Source: Adlercreutzia sp. ZJ141
GTDB taxonomy: Bacteria > Actinomycetota > Coriobacteriia > Coriobacteriales > Eggerthellaceae
DNA length: 64,000 nt
Assembly (NCBI RefSeq): GCF_011038965.1
Contig: NZ_JAAKEB010000001.1
Location: 124,001-188,000 of the forward strand
Direction: 5' to 3'
Position numbers and translations under genes: made by a program. Every line of letters starts with the position of its first letter. Positions within the stretch are counted from its first letter, which is position 1. This document shows, piece by piece, positions 53,641 to 62,908 of this stretch. The notes below the pieces were generated by a model that saw only the letters and a list, made by a program, of their open reading frames with translations, made no database searches and had not been told where the DNA came from.

Positions 53641-54237
53641 CTAACTTTGCGCCAGGGTTACGTGCGTGCGTCGGTCGGTATCCTCGGTTGATCGAGTGTC
53701 TGCGTGTTCGGCTTCCCAGGCAGCACGGTCTGCCACGTCGACCACGTTTACGATAATCTCGGTAACAGTAAGGCCGGTCATATCCTTCACCTGTTCGGTA
53801 ACCGAATCCTTGATACCCTCGAACACGTCGATAGCCGATTTGCCATATTCCAATATGATCGACAACTCAACCCTTGCGGTTCCATCTCCGACATCGGCTT
53901 GCACGCCCTTCTTGTCGTCGCTGCCACCAAGACCCTCCTGAATGCGGGAGAAAACGCTGCCTTTCATGTCGATAATACCGTCGACTTTACGGGCGGCGAT
54001 GAGCGATATCTTCTCCACAACATCTTCGTTGATGGTGAGGATGTACTTCGGTTCGGGTGTATCAGGCATGTTGTAGCTGTGTTCGTTGTGGTCGTTGTGC
54101 TCGTCGTGGCCCGCGGCAACAGACCTCAGAGCATCAGAGACCTTACTTACCGGTGTGTCGGGCGACGTGATGTTCGGGGAGGAGTTGTCCTTCATGTTGT
54201 CGTTGTCGGTGCGAATGGGGTTCATGGTGTCATTCAT
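53641..54237 (-). CDS. Asp23/Gls24-family envelope stress protein
   Basis: The 198-residue product has a disordered, Asn/Asp/His-rich N-terminus of about 70 residues, then the Asp23 domain: INEDVVEKISLIAARKVDGI, followed by VELSIILEYGKS and a V.EIIVNV block. In Gram-positive bacteria these proteins sit at the membrane through AmaP, here encoded upstream, and respond to envelope stress. ATG 54237 has GAGGA 7 nt before it. It is last of three genes on this strand. Confidence 0.9.
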   Translation of the reverse strand: MNDTMNPIRTDNDNMKDNSSPNITSPDTPVSKVSDALRSVAAGHDEHNDHNEHSYNMPDTPEPKYILTINEDVVEKISLIAARKVDGIIDMKGSVFSRIQEGLGGSDDKKGVQADVGDGTARVELSIILEYGKSAIDVFEGIKDSVTEQVKDMTGLTVTEIIVNVVDVADRAAWEAEHADTRSTEDTDRRTHVTLAQS

Positions 54238-54323
54238 GATGAGTCCTCTTTCTGATGGGTAGTTTGCGGAATTCGCCCGTTTAGGGCACACCTAAAACAA
54301 GGGGGGTATGCGTGGCTGCGCAG

Positions 54324-54782
54324 CTATTTCCCTATACGTGCGGTTAGGTTTGCGGCCATGCGCTGCATGCGCGCGTCGCCATCGCGATAGCGGCCAATGG
54401 CAACGCCGATGGCAGCGAAGGCGACCAGCAACGCTGTGGGCCAAAAGCCGATAATCAGCATCAGTATGGCTATGCCGAGACCAGTAAGTCCATAGGTGAG
54501 TGCACGGCCGTGCTTGTCGGCGTAGGCTTTTGCGAGAGAACCGATGCTGTGTAGAGTACCCTGCGGCGACTCGGCGTGGTTGTCATCTTGTTCAGCGCGG
54601 TGGCTATCTTGACCTTCTTGGGTAGTGTGGTTGTCTGTCAACGCGGCGTTACGTACGGAGCGCGGGGGAGGTGTGCGGCTCGCATTAGCGGCTGCTGCGC
54701 GCACGGCGGGACCCGATGGCCGCTTATAAGGAGCTTGGTATTTCGTGGGTGTTGGTATTGTTGTACTGGGTGTTTTCGACAT
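54324..54782 (-). CDS. DUF2273-like small membrane protein
   Basis: The first 90 residues are polar and disordered; the last 60 form two hydrophobic helices around GFWPTALLVAFAAIGVAIGR, the mark of DUF2273. Such proteins are usually about 60-70 residues and accompany Asp23 and AmaP genes; here the N-terminus is much longer. It lies between amaP and asp23 on the same strand, so it is likely part of the same membrane complex. Confidence 0.8.
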   Translation of the reverse strand: MSKTPSTTIPTPTKYQAPYKRPSGPAVRAAAANASRTPPPRSVRNAALTDNHTTQEGQDSHRAEQDDNHAESPQGTLHSIGSLAKAYADKHGRALTYGLTGLGIAILMLIIGFWPTALLVAFAAIGVAIGRYRDGDARMQRMAANLTARIGK

Positions 54783-54831
54783 GGGGTTTCCCTCCTTTCA
54801 AGGGTGGCTCTTCTGATGTGAGTTGGTTACG

Positions 54832-55443
54832 CTAGGCTTGAGCTGGGGCGCTTATAACAGTGCGCGTTGCAGGGGTGTTGGCGGCGGCAGTGGTGGCGGC
54901 GGCAGTGGTGGTGGTAGCCGCTTCGGCACCGCCGGTGAATGTGATATCCACGTGTTTCACGGGGCAGCCGGTAAAAAAGCTCACGTTTGCGGCTATTTCG
55001 TGCTGCAGGCGTGCACCGAGCACTGCCAGGTTTGCGTTGTTGCCGGCATTGACGTTTGTGTGAATCGATATGCGCGGGTCGTGTCCGCCGCGAATGCTCA
55101 CGCGAGTGCGCTTACACGTTAGGCCGCGGAAGCGTTCGACGGTGTGCTTTGTGGAGGATCGGATAGCGTCCTTCGTAATGGATACGGTGCCGCCCTTGCG
55201 TTCGATAGCAATGCTTCCATCCTTACCCGGCGCGGCGATAGCAGCGATAATCATAGCGATGGCTCCTGCGGCGATAATACCGAGCATCACCAGAAGTGCG
55301 ATGTTAAACCAATCCATACCCATCAGCCAAACGCTGAAGGGAAACAGTGGGCCCCATGCGAACCAAAGCGTTGCAAACAGGCCTAAGGTTGTTACGGTCG
55401 CAAGGGCGAACGCGACAAGTCCGATACGGGTGATCTTCCTCAT
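54832..55443 (-). CDS. amaP: AmaP-like Asp23 membrane anchor
   Basis: Two helices near residues 8-30 and 45-68, then a cytosolic domain with GGTVSITKDAIRSS and a V.IRGG block, as in AmaP, which holds Asp23 at the membrane. The last 40 residues are Ala/Thr-rich and probably disordered. ATG 55443 is preferred, with GAGGTGG 6 nt upstream. It heads the three-gene stress set. Confidence 0.85.
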   Translation of the reverse strand: MRKITRIGLVAFALATVTTLGLFATLWFAWGPLFPFSVWLMGMDWFNIALLVMLGIIAAGAIAMIIAAIAAPGKDGSIAIERKGGTVSITKDAIRSSTKHTVERFRGLTCKRTRVSIRGGHDPRISIHTNVNAGNNANLAVLGARLQHEIAANVSFFTGCPVKHVDITFTGGAEAATTTTAAATTAAANTPATRTVISAPAQA

Positions 55444-55856
55444 GATTGCCACCTCTCTCTTCGGTGTATGCTGCGTGCCGAGCGGGATGCAAAGAGACAC
55501 CTACGGATAGGGCACTTTCTGCGCGTCACGCAGCATGCGGTTTTCATGTCGTGGCTTACTTTACGCAGCGCCACACAGAAGAAAAAGGCCCTGTACCAAT
55601 CTGAGACAACCTAGATGAACAGGCGTAACGAGTAAACGACACCGTTACCGCACCGTTGCAGCGCAGGAGATGTAGCGTTGCAACGGGGTAAACTTACCAG
55701 TATCGTTATTCGGGTATGGAAGTATGAGGCTTTGATCGTGAAACTTGCGAAGTAATGGATTCGTAGAAGAGCCAAGAAGATAGTCACTCAGAAGCTTCAG
55801 AGGACATTGTGGGTTCGGTTCTCGTCAATGGAGGCAAAGATGCCCGGCGGCCTTCG
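55444..55856. other. gene-poor gap with small palindromes
   Basis: No convincing gene. CGTTGCAACG (55676-55685) is a perfect 10-bp palindrome, followed by GGTAA/TTACC (55687-55698). The promoter of the amaP set must lie here on the minus strand, but I see no clear match. Confidence 0.4.
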
Positions 55857-56960
55857 CTATTTCTTGATGCGGGGGTTGTAGTGGTGGGTAAGAACGGGGC
55901 CGAGAAGCTGTAGCTTTATAATGGCGAACCCAGTGATAACAGCAACGATGGTAATGGCAACAACGCGGGGAAACCCGTCAGATTCGGCAAGAACGATGCT
56001 GCATATTGCCAATGCGGCTGTCCAAGTCCACATGATGAAAACGGTTGCTCGTTGAGAAAAACCTGCTTTCATCAGGCGATGGTGGATATGTCCGGTGTCG
56101 GGGGCATCCACTGGTTGATGAGCCCGCTTTCTGCGAATGATCGCCATTGCCGTATCGGTAACCGGAACCCCTGCCGCTAGAATAGGAACAAGTAGTGAGA
56201 TGAATAGTGTGGATCGAGCAACGGCGAATAGCGAAATCACACCAAGCGATAACCCGAGCAGTAGGGAACCCGAATCGCCCATGAAAATCGATGCGGGATG
56301 TAAGTTCGACTTAAGGAAGCCAATACACACGCCCACGACAATAATGCCCATAATGGCCGCCGAAAACCTGCCCGCAAGAATGGCGAAAATGAAGATAGTG
56401 CTGGCTGATATTGCGCTGATACCCGCAGCCAACCCATCAAGCCCATCAATGAGGTTGATAATGTTCGCAAACGCCACCAGGTAAAACACCGTTATAGGGT
56501 AGGAGAAAACTCCGAATTGGATAAAGGCATCTTCAACAAAGGGGTTTTGGATGTTGGACAGCAGTAACCCCGAACTGGCGACAATGCATGCGGCAACAAT
56601 TTGACCTGCGAGTTTCACTCGAGCGGTAAGGTTGAAGATGTCATCGAGAGCACCTACGGCAAACATTGCTGTTATTCCTATACCCAGAAGGACGTAATTA
56701 ACGTCTTCTCCCAGATACGATTGGAATGGGTTGATCCAGCCCCACGCATTGACGCCGATAATAAGCACGACGCAGCTTGCTGCGATGCCTCCAAAAATTG
56801 CAACGCCCCCCATACGGGGAATGGGTTCGGTGTTTACACGCCGCTGGTCAGGATAGTCGATGGCGTCGAAGCGTTTTGCGATCAACTTCGCAACAGGCGT
56901 GAGCGCTATGGTTACAATGACGGCGGTAAGCAACAGTGCGCCGCACTCGAGCCAGTTCAT
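55857..56960 (-). CDS. undecaprenyl-phosphate sugar-1-phosphate transferase (WecA/TagO type)
   Basis: About ten membrane helices with the family's catalytic marks: DYPDQRR(V) near residue 35, GALDD near 104, NxxNLIDGLDGLA near 167, and HIHHRL near 293. These enzymes link a sugar phosphate to undecaprenyl phosphate and start envelope glycan synthesis. MraY is less likely, since the HIHHRL form and the setting fit WecA/TagO. It is convergent with no neighbour and sits near the glycan genes 57111-59560. Confidence 0.9.
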   Translation of the reverse strand: MNWLECGALLLTAVIVTIALTPVAKLIAKRFDAIDYPDQRRVNTEPIPRMGGVAIFGGIAASCVVLIIGVNAWGWINPFQSYLGEDVNYVLLGIGITAMFAVGALDDIFNLTARVKLAGQIVAACIVASSGLLLSNIQNPFVEDAFIQFGVFSYPITVFYLVAFANIINLIDGLDGLAAGISAISASTIFIFAILAGRFSAAIMGIIVVGVCIGFLKSNLHPASIFMGDSGSLLLGLSLGVISLFAVARSTLFISLLVPILAAGVPVTDTAMAIIRRKRAHQPVDAPDTGHIHHRLMKAGFSQRATVFIMWTWTAALAICSIVLAESDGFPRVVAITIVAVITGFAIIKLQLLGPVLTHHYNPRIKK

Positions 56961-57110
56961 TGGCTTGTTACCAATCCTTCCGTCATTCGCTCAGCTGGAA
57001 TTGCATAATCGTTGATATTATAGCGCTCGCTTTTTGGGCCGAGTGCTGGTTCATGTGCTAGGGTAAAATCAACATCATTCAAATACGCTGCACTATGAAG
57101 GGATTCTCCG

Positions 57111-58088
57111 GTGGAAAAAGTCGCCATCGTCGTCGTAACATACAAGCGCCAGCAGCTTCTCGAGCGGTTGCTAGAGTCGTTTTCTCAGATGACAACGGCT
57201 CCTTGGCGCATCATTGTTGTTGATAATGAGAATTCCCCCGAAACGGCAGAAGTTGTGAAGCGCTACCAGAAACGTTTGGAGCAAGGGGAAACAGCGTGCC
57301 GATGGGCTGATTCAGCCGATTCGGTTGTGTACGAGTCTCAAGTCGAGAACACAGGTGGTTCTGGCGGCTTCTATGCGGGCATGAAACGAGCGTACGAGTT
57401 GGGAGCCGATTGGTTTTGGCTCATGGACGACGATGTGGTTGTTTTGCCTGATGCGTTGGAAAAGCTGTCGAAGTGGATGCCAAACCATGGTGTGGTTCAG
57501 GGGAGTCGCCTTGATTACGACGGAGGTCCATTCTACTGGCAGTATCGCTTCCTTTCCGCTTTAGGTATTTACAATCCTATCGCGTCGGCGAAGTTTGATT
57601 CTGCAGGCTGCAAGCCAACAAACACGGCGTGCTTTGAGGGCGGTTTGTTCAGGCGCGACGTTGTTGAACAAGTGGGGTTGCCTGACAAGCGATTCTTCAT
57701 CTATTGGGACGATTGTGTGTACGGGTACCTAGCAAGTAAGGTGACCGACTCCGTTGTGGTGTCTGATGTTATTCTGCAGCGCTCGCGTGAGGTTAAGAAC
57801 TGGGAAGTGACAGGGGTTCGCCAGCTGAATTCTTCCTCGGATATGACGCGGTTCTACATTATGCGTAATCGCGGCTATATGGCGCGCTACCTTATGCTGT
57901 ATGGTGATTACAACCCAGTCGGCTTCGCGTTGGGTACCATTTTGAGCTTTGCGAAGGAATTTATCCGTTTGCTTACGGTTGATCGTGCGTCGTTTGGTAG
58001 CGGAGCGAAACGCCTTGTGGCCGGATGGAAGGAATCGCGCAAGCTTATACACGATCCTAGTTGGGAGCCGATGCCGAATTTGAAATAG
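57111..58088 (+). CDS. family 2 glycosyltransferase, galactofuranosyl-type
   Basis: A GT-A enzyme with VVVTYKR at the start, VVDNENS near 38, an NTGGSGGF block near 86, and the metal site MDDD near 109. ENxGGSGG(F) and WDD late in the domain are typical of the GlfT1-like group that uses UDP-galactofuranose. Together with glf in the same window, galactofuranose transfer is a good inference. GTG 57111 has AAGGGA 7 nt upstream. Confidence 0.85.
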   Translation: MEKVAIVVVTYKRQQLLERLLESFSQMTTAPWRIIVVDNENSPETAEVVKRYQKRLEQGETACRWADSADSVVYESQVENTGGSGGFYAGMKRAYELGADWFWLMDDDVVVLPDALEKLSKWMPNHGVVQGSRLDYDGGPFYWQYRFLSALGIYNPIASAKFDSAGCKPTNTACFEGGLFRRDVVEQVGLPDKRFFIYWDDCVYGYLASKVTDSVVVSDVILQRSREVKNWEVTGVRQLNSSSDMTRFYIMRNRGYMARYLMLYGDYNPVGFALGTILSFAKEFIRLLTVDRASFGSGAKRLVAGWKESRKLIHDPSWEPMPNLK

Positions 58089-58216
58089 GTGCGCGATGTG
58101 AAGGCGTGGTTTTATTAAGGTGTCAAAGCCGTAAGATAAGGTGAAACGACCGGGGGTTTTGTTTCGCGCGACGCTGCGTGGGGCAAGCATTTTGAAGAAA
58201 GGCAGCGTGAAGAATC

Positions 58217-59560
58217 GTGAATGGTAATGCTCGGTATGACTATGATCCGTATGGTGCGGATCAAGATCAGGCACGCAGACGCGAACAGGCACGGCGCCGT
58301 CTTGAGACAAGGCAGCGGGGAGGTGGTGCACCAACATCAAATGAGCACGGCTTTTCGTACTATGACATGCCTTCGAACCGAATGCATGAGTCTGCATCGC
58401 AATATTCGCGGACTCGTGGGAGCTACACTGCGTCTTCTCGTCGGAGGCGGCTGCCGCTTGTTGCTGCGGCGATCGCGCTTGTTCTTGTTGTCGTAGGTGT
58501 GGGCGTTGCGGGAGCTGCGCTGCTGAAATCGGGTGATTCTACGACGGAAAGCCAGGAAAGCACGCATTCGCTTCTCGGGTTCTCAGACGCCAAGGCGCCT
58601 TCGGAGGCATCTTCTGAAGCACCGGTCGCCGACGGGGTAACAATGACGCTTGGAGGCAGTAAAGACACGTATGTGCTGGTAGGAGAGGATTATCTTGAAG
58701 CGGGGTGTCATGCGGTCGATACCGAAGAAGGCAACATAACATCAACGGTGCAGGTGTCGGGAGAGGTTGACACGTCAAAACCCGGCGACTATACGGTTAC
58801 GTACGCGGCTACAACCTCAGATGGCGCGGTGGCTAAAGCCGAACGTACTGTTCACGTAGTTGAATCGTTTGATCAGACTGCAACTAGCTTGCCGGTGCTT
58901 ATGTATCACTACGTGTACACCGAAAACGACCAACCCGAAGCACTCGATGGCAACTTCCTTCTCGATACCGCGCTCGATGGTCATCTTCGTTATCTTACGG
59001 ATAATGGGTACTACTACCCGTCGTTTCAGGAAGTGAAGGCGTTTGTCGAGGGAACCCATACGCTTCCGGCAAAGAGCGTGGTGCTAACGTTTGACGACTG
59101 CGAGATAGGTTTTCTGAAATACGGCATTCCAGTGCTCGAACGTTATGGGGTTCCGGCAACGTCGTTTGTTATCTGCTCTGATGGCGATGCGTCGGAGAAA
59201 ATACGAAACTATGCAAGTGAGTATGTGTCGTTCCAGTCGCATTCCTATGCTATGCATCAGGCGGGGTCAAACGTGGGGCGAGGCGGGCGCATTCATGCCA
59301 TGACAAAAGACGAGATTGTTGAGGATTTACGCCTCGCGCAGGGAGTGTTAGGAACAACCGAGGCGTTCGCGTATCCGTTTGGTGACATGAATGAAAATGC
59401 CCAGGCCGCTATGGGGGAGGCAGGCGTACTCTGCGCATTCACCATTATCAACGATCGAGTGCGCCCAGGTGATGACCCAACAGCACTCAACCGCGTTCGC
59501 ATTTCGGGCGAATACACGCAGGAAAGCTTCGAATACCTTGTTGCCCCAAATGCCGGGTAG
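58217..59560 (+). CDS. membrane-anchored polysaccharide deacetylase with Ig-like domain
   Basis: A charged cytosolic N-terminus (about 75 residues), one helix (76-98), an Ig-like domain near 140-215 with YLEAGCHAVDTEEGNIT (DUF5011 type), then a NodB-type domain: PVLMYHYV near 230, TFDD near 294 (Cys in place of the usual Gly), and SHSYAMH near 340. It should remove acetyl groups from a cell-wall sugar outside the membrane. GTG 58217 has only a weak ribosome site, so the start is less sure. Confidence 0.9.
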   Translation: MNGNARYDYDPYGADQDQARRREQARRRLETRQRGGGAPTSNEHGFSYYDMPSNRMHESASQYSRTRGSYTASSRRRRLPLVAAAIALVLVVVGVGVAGAALLKSGDSTTESQESTHSLLGFSDAKAPSEASSEAPVADGVTMTLGGSKDTYVLVGEDYLEAGCHAVDTEEGNITSTVQVSGEVDTSKPGDYTVTYAATTSDGAVAKAERTVHVVESFDQTATSLPVLMYHYVYTENDQPEALDGNFLLDTALDGHLRYLTDNGYYYPSFQEVKAFVEGTHTLPAKSVVLTFDDCEIGFLKYGIPVLERYGVPATSFVICSDGDASEKIRNYASEYVSFQSHSYAMHQAGSNVGRGGRIHAMTKDEIVEDLRLAQGVLGTTEAFAYPFGDMNENAQAAMGEAGVLCAFTIINDRVRPGDDPTALNRVRISGEYTQESFEYLVAPNAG

Positions 59561-59754
59561 GTCGGAGTGTGTAGCAGAACAGAGTACGCAAAACTAATCT
59601 TTCCATGCCAGCTGCGAAATCCTCATCTTATTGTTGAGAAATCGGCATCCATGGTGCGTTCTTGCGTGTGTTTCCGAAGGACTATACTGGCTAGGTGGTA
59701 TGGGAGGGTGACCTGTATCGTGTTGCGAAGGCTTTTAAGGAAAGGGACGTCGCT

Positions 59755-61098
59755 ATGGTTGGGTTCGCAACTTCTTGTTCAGAATCGCGTGGTGGCACCG
59801 AGCATGCTGCCGTACCTGAAACCCTCACGTCGTCTGCTGCTCATCGTACACCGCATCGATTGCTGTACTTCGCCGTTGCGTTCGTGCTGCTGTTGTTCTT
59901 CGGACTTATCTACGCGTGGTCACTATTTGTTGAGCCGCTTGAAGCCGAATTCGGCTGGCAGCGCTCCGAAACGTCGGTCATTTTCACGTTGTCTATCATC
60001 ACTTTCTGTGTGGGTATGCTGGTAGCTGGCGTGCTCGAGCAGCGCTTCTCGCCGCGCGTGCTGTTGTTGGCAACCGCCGCATGTATCGGCATTGGTTTTG
60101 TCGCCTCGACGTTCGCGGAAACGTTGCCGCACATCTACCTTACTTACGGCGTGCTGGTGGGTACGGGCGTGGGGATTGGTGCCGACTGCGTCATGAGTGC
60201 CACGCTTAAATGGTTCCCTGATCGGCAGGGCGTTGCAAACGGAGCGATGCTTATGGGGTTCGGTATGGGCACCATGGTGTTAAGCCCGGCGGTTACCGCT
60301 ATGCTCGGTGCGCTAGGTTGGCGCACGACGCTTGGGGTGCTTGGTGTGGCATTTGCTCTTATTGTTGCTGTTGGCGCACTCATTATGCGCCTTCCCGACG
60401 AAGAGTACGTGAAGCCGCTGATGGCGAAAGCACACGAGGCCGACATCGTGTCGGCGGTTGACATGAGCGGCACCCAGATGATGAAAACGCCGTCGTTTTG
60501 GGTGTTTATGCTGTGGCTGATGCTCGTCACCTGCGGCGGCTTGGCGCTCATTAGCCAAGCAGTGCCGGCTGCAATGGAGCTGCTTGGTTCTGCGTCGGGC
60601 GCTACCGGAGGCGAAACGGGCGACGCCGCATTGCTGATGGCCACTGCGGCCATGGGTAGCGTGTCGGCTTTCAACGGCTTGGGGCGCTTGCTGAACGGCT
60701 TTATTTGGGACAAGCTTGGCTACCGCGTGTCGCTGCTCTGGGTGTCTATTGCCTTTGCAGTTGGTATGCTCTGCTGTGCAATTGCTATGAGCGTTGGTAG
60801 CTTCCCGCTACTGGTAGTGGGGTTCGTGCTGCTGGGTCTCATGTACGGCGGCAATATGTGTACGATGTCAACTATGGTAAGCACGTTCTATGGCACGCGC
60901 TACTTTGGTATCAACTACGCCATCGCCACCTGCCAGATGATCCCCGCCGCTGTTATTGGCCCGCAGGTTCTGGCTGCGGCACAAATGGGTTCGGGCAGCT
61001 ATCTGCAAGCGTTCTGGGTGTTTCTCGGTATCGCGCTTGCCGCATTGGTGGTGTCGTTCTTTATCCATCGTCCGAAAGAGAGCATGAACCGCGCGTAG
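59755..61098 (+). CDS. MFS transporter, OFA (oxalate/formate antiporter) type
   Basis: Twelve helices over 447 residues. GGxxYAW-like FGLIYAWSLF in helix 1 and the GxGxGxGxD (GVLVGTGVGIGAD) region of helix 4 are hallmarks of the OFA family, which exchanges small carboxylates such as oxalate and formate. The real substrate is unknown. ATG 59755 is preferred, with AAAGGGA 8 nt upstream. The 190-nt gap ahead shows nothing else. Confidence 0.85.
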   Translation: MVGFATSCSESRGGTEHAAVPETLTSSAAHRTPHRLLYFAVAFVLLLFFGLIYAWSLFVEPLEAEFGWQRSETSVIFTLSIITFCVGMLVAGVLEQRFSPRVLLLATAACIGIGFVASTFAETLPHIYLTYGVLVGTGVGIGADCVMSATLKWFPDRQGVANGAMLMGFGMGTMVLSPAVTAMLGALGWRTTLGVLGVAFALIVAVGALIMRLPDEEYVKPLMAKAHEADIVSAVDMSGTQMMKTPSFWVFMLWLMLVTCGGLALISQAVPAAMELLGSASGATGGETGDAALLMATAAMGSVSAFNGLGRLLNGFIWDKLGYRVSLLWVSIAFAVGMLCCAIAMSVGSFPLLVVGFVLLGLMYGGNMCTMSTMVSTFYGTRYFGINYAIATCQMIPAAVIGPQVLAAAQMGSGSYLQAFWVFLGIALAALVVSFFIHRPKESMNRA

Positions 61099-61190
61099 CT
61101 GATTGTGCGCGTAGCTGATTGTCTTTGCATGCGCTACATCGCTGGGGCCATTTGAGCCATGAGCCCCAGAGAATCAAAAAACTGCCGCGT

Positions 61191-61231
61191 CCTTGAGAAT
61201 TCCTTGAGAAACGCTTCCTAAGCTGTAGACA
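61191..61231 (+). promoter_or_regulatory. direct repeats and promoter of the ABC operon
   Basis: CCTTGAGAA occurs at 61191-61199 and 61202-61210, exactly 11 bp apart, and the second copy contains TTGAGA (-35, 61204-61209), 16 bp before TAGACA (61226-61231). One-turn direct repeats over the -35 are typical of OmpR-type response-regulator sites. Confidence 0.5.
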
Positions 61232-61258
61232 TAAGGAAGCGAGAGAAGGGAATTCATC

Positions 61259-62068
61259 ATGGGAAACGTGCTTGAGACGAGAAATCTCACGAAGCGTTTC
61301 GGACGTCGTGCCTGTCGCTTCAGTCGCAATAGCGAACACAACTCTGATGTTACCTACGCAGTTCAGGGTGTGAGCTTGCACGTGCCTGAAGGTGCGGTCT
61401 ATGGCCTGCTCGGACCAAACGGCGCAGGAAAGTCAACCACGCTCAAAATGATCGCAGGCATGCTTCACCCCACGTCGGGCACCATCGTCTTCGACGGGCA
61501 TCCGTGGCAGCGTGCCGATTTGTACCGTATTGGGGCGCTCATCGAAAACCCGCCGCTGTACCCCAACCTCACCGCGCGCGAGAACTTGCGGGTGCGCACC
61601 ATGATGCTGGGCATTCCTGAAGCGCGGATCGACGACGTGTTACGTATGGTTGACTTAACCGATACGGGCTCGAAGCGCACTGCGCAATTCTCCATGGGTA
61701 TGAAACAGCGTCTTGGCATCGCGCTTGCCCTGTTGGGGCAGCCAAAACTGCTCATTTTAGACGAGCCGACCAACGGCCTTGACCCAATGGGTGTCGAGGA
61801 CATGCGGTACCTTATTCGTGCCCTTCCCGAGCGCGGCATCTCCGTTATCGTGTCGAGCCATATTCTGGCCGAGGTGTCACACGTTGCCGATAAGGTGGGC
61901 ATCATAACCGAAGGGAAACTGGCGTTTGAGGGCTTACTTGCCCCAGGAACCGACCTGGAACACCTGTTCATGAGCGTGTGTCGCCGTGCTGCGTGCGAGC
62001 GCAGGCAGGGTGGGCACGGGAAAGCGGAACGCGAAGAAAACGAGGCGGCCAACGAAACCGTTGCGTGA
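61259..62068 (+). CDS. lantibiotic-protection-type ABC ATPase
   Basis: The nucleotide-binding domain has Walker A GPNGAGKST near 50, a Q-loop region ending IENPPLYPNLTARENL, signature FSMGMKQRL and Walker B LLILDEPTNGLDP. The combination IENP with FSxGMKQR is typical of the BcrA/LanF group that protects against lantibiotics or bacitracin. It is first of three genes and its upstream repeats suggest two-component control. A 25-residue insert before Walker A and a charged tail are unusual. Confidence 0.9.
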   Translation: MGNVLETRNLTKRFGRRACRFSRNSEHNSDVTYAVQGVSLHVPEGAVYGLLGPNGAGKSTTLKMIAGMLHPTSGTIVFDGHPWQRADLYRIGALIENPPLYPNLTARENLRVRTMMLGIPEARIDDVLRMVDLTDTGSKRTAQFSMGMKQRLGIALALLGQPKLLILDEPTNGLDPMGVEDMRYLIRALPERGISVIVSSHILAEVSHVADKVGIITEGKLAFEGLLAPGTDLEHLFMSVCRRAACERRQGGHGKAEREENEAANETVA

Positions 62069-62146
62069 GGCAAAAGCTGCGGAAACCGCAGAAACCGTGG
62101 AAACCGCAAAATGAACCGAGGAAAGAATCGAGGAAGGGAGTAGGCT

Positions 62147-62908
62147 ATGGCAACGAAAGCGCTCGCAACATTTCGCGCGGAAACCCTCAAAGGCCACCGA
62201 GGCGCCGCGCGCAAAATAGCGGTTCTCACGCCGCTGCCGTTTTGCTTGTTGGGCATGATGGCAGGTGGCGCGTTCGGTGGAGGTGCTGTTGGTTCGTTTT
62301 CCACCTACGGATGGAACTGGTGGTACTCGCTCATGCTGCCGGTCGCATGCGCGCTCATAACGGCATCGATTGCGAGCATTGATGCACGTCAGAAGCTGAA
62401 ACCCGTGCTGGGGTTGCCAGTGCAGCTTGCACGTGTGTGGTGCGCGAAAGTCGCATATGCGCTCGTACTTGTGGCGGGTGTAAACACAGTGGTGTATGTT
62501 GCTTCCGTTGCGACAACGCTTCTGGGTGCCAGTGCGCCATCATTACTTGAAGGGCTTGCGACTGTTGCTATTCTCACCATTGCATCGGCTTGGATGGTGC
62601 CGGTAGGGTTGGCGCTTACCATGCGGTTTGGCACGCTTGCGGGTATCGCTGTGCCCGCTCTCCTGCAAATTGGCGTAGGAATCAGCATGTGGACAGGAGA
62701 ATTGTGGTTTTTGTTCCCACCGGCAACGTTACTTTGCGCGGTTGCTCCGTTTGTTGGTGTGGAGCCATCGGGTATACCGCTTGCCGCTGGCGATGCGCTG
62801 GGTGTGTTCGGTTGGCAAGCGGTAGCGGGCATCGCCGTGGCCGCGTTGTTCTTTGTCGTGCTGTCGGTTGCTGGTGCGAAGTGGTTCGAAGGAAGGGGGG
62901 CGGCATGA
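62147..62908 (+). CDS. lantibiotic-protection-type permease 1
   Basis: Six helices in 253 residues, the size and layout of LanE/LanG permeases (ABC-2 family). It starts with GGAAGGGAG upstream of ATG 62147 and overlaps the next permease by four bases (ATGA). It should pair with that protein and the ATPase 61259-62068 to expel a peptide from the membrane. Confidence 0.85.
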   Translation: MATKALATFRAETLKGHRGAARKIAVLTPLPFCLLGMMAGGAFGGGAVGSFSTYGWNWWYSLMLPVACALITASIASIDARQKLKPVLGLPVQLARVWCAKVAYALVLVAGVNTVVYVASVATTLLGASAPSLLEGLATVAILTIASAWMVPVGLALTMRFGTLAGIAVPALLQIGVGISMWTGELWFLFPPATLLCAVAPFVGVEPSGIPLAAGDALGVFGWQAVAGIAVAALFFVVLSVAGAKWFEGRGAA

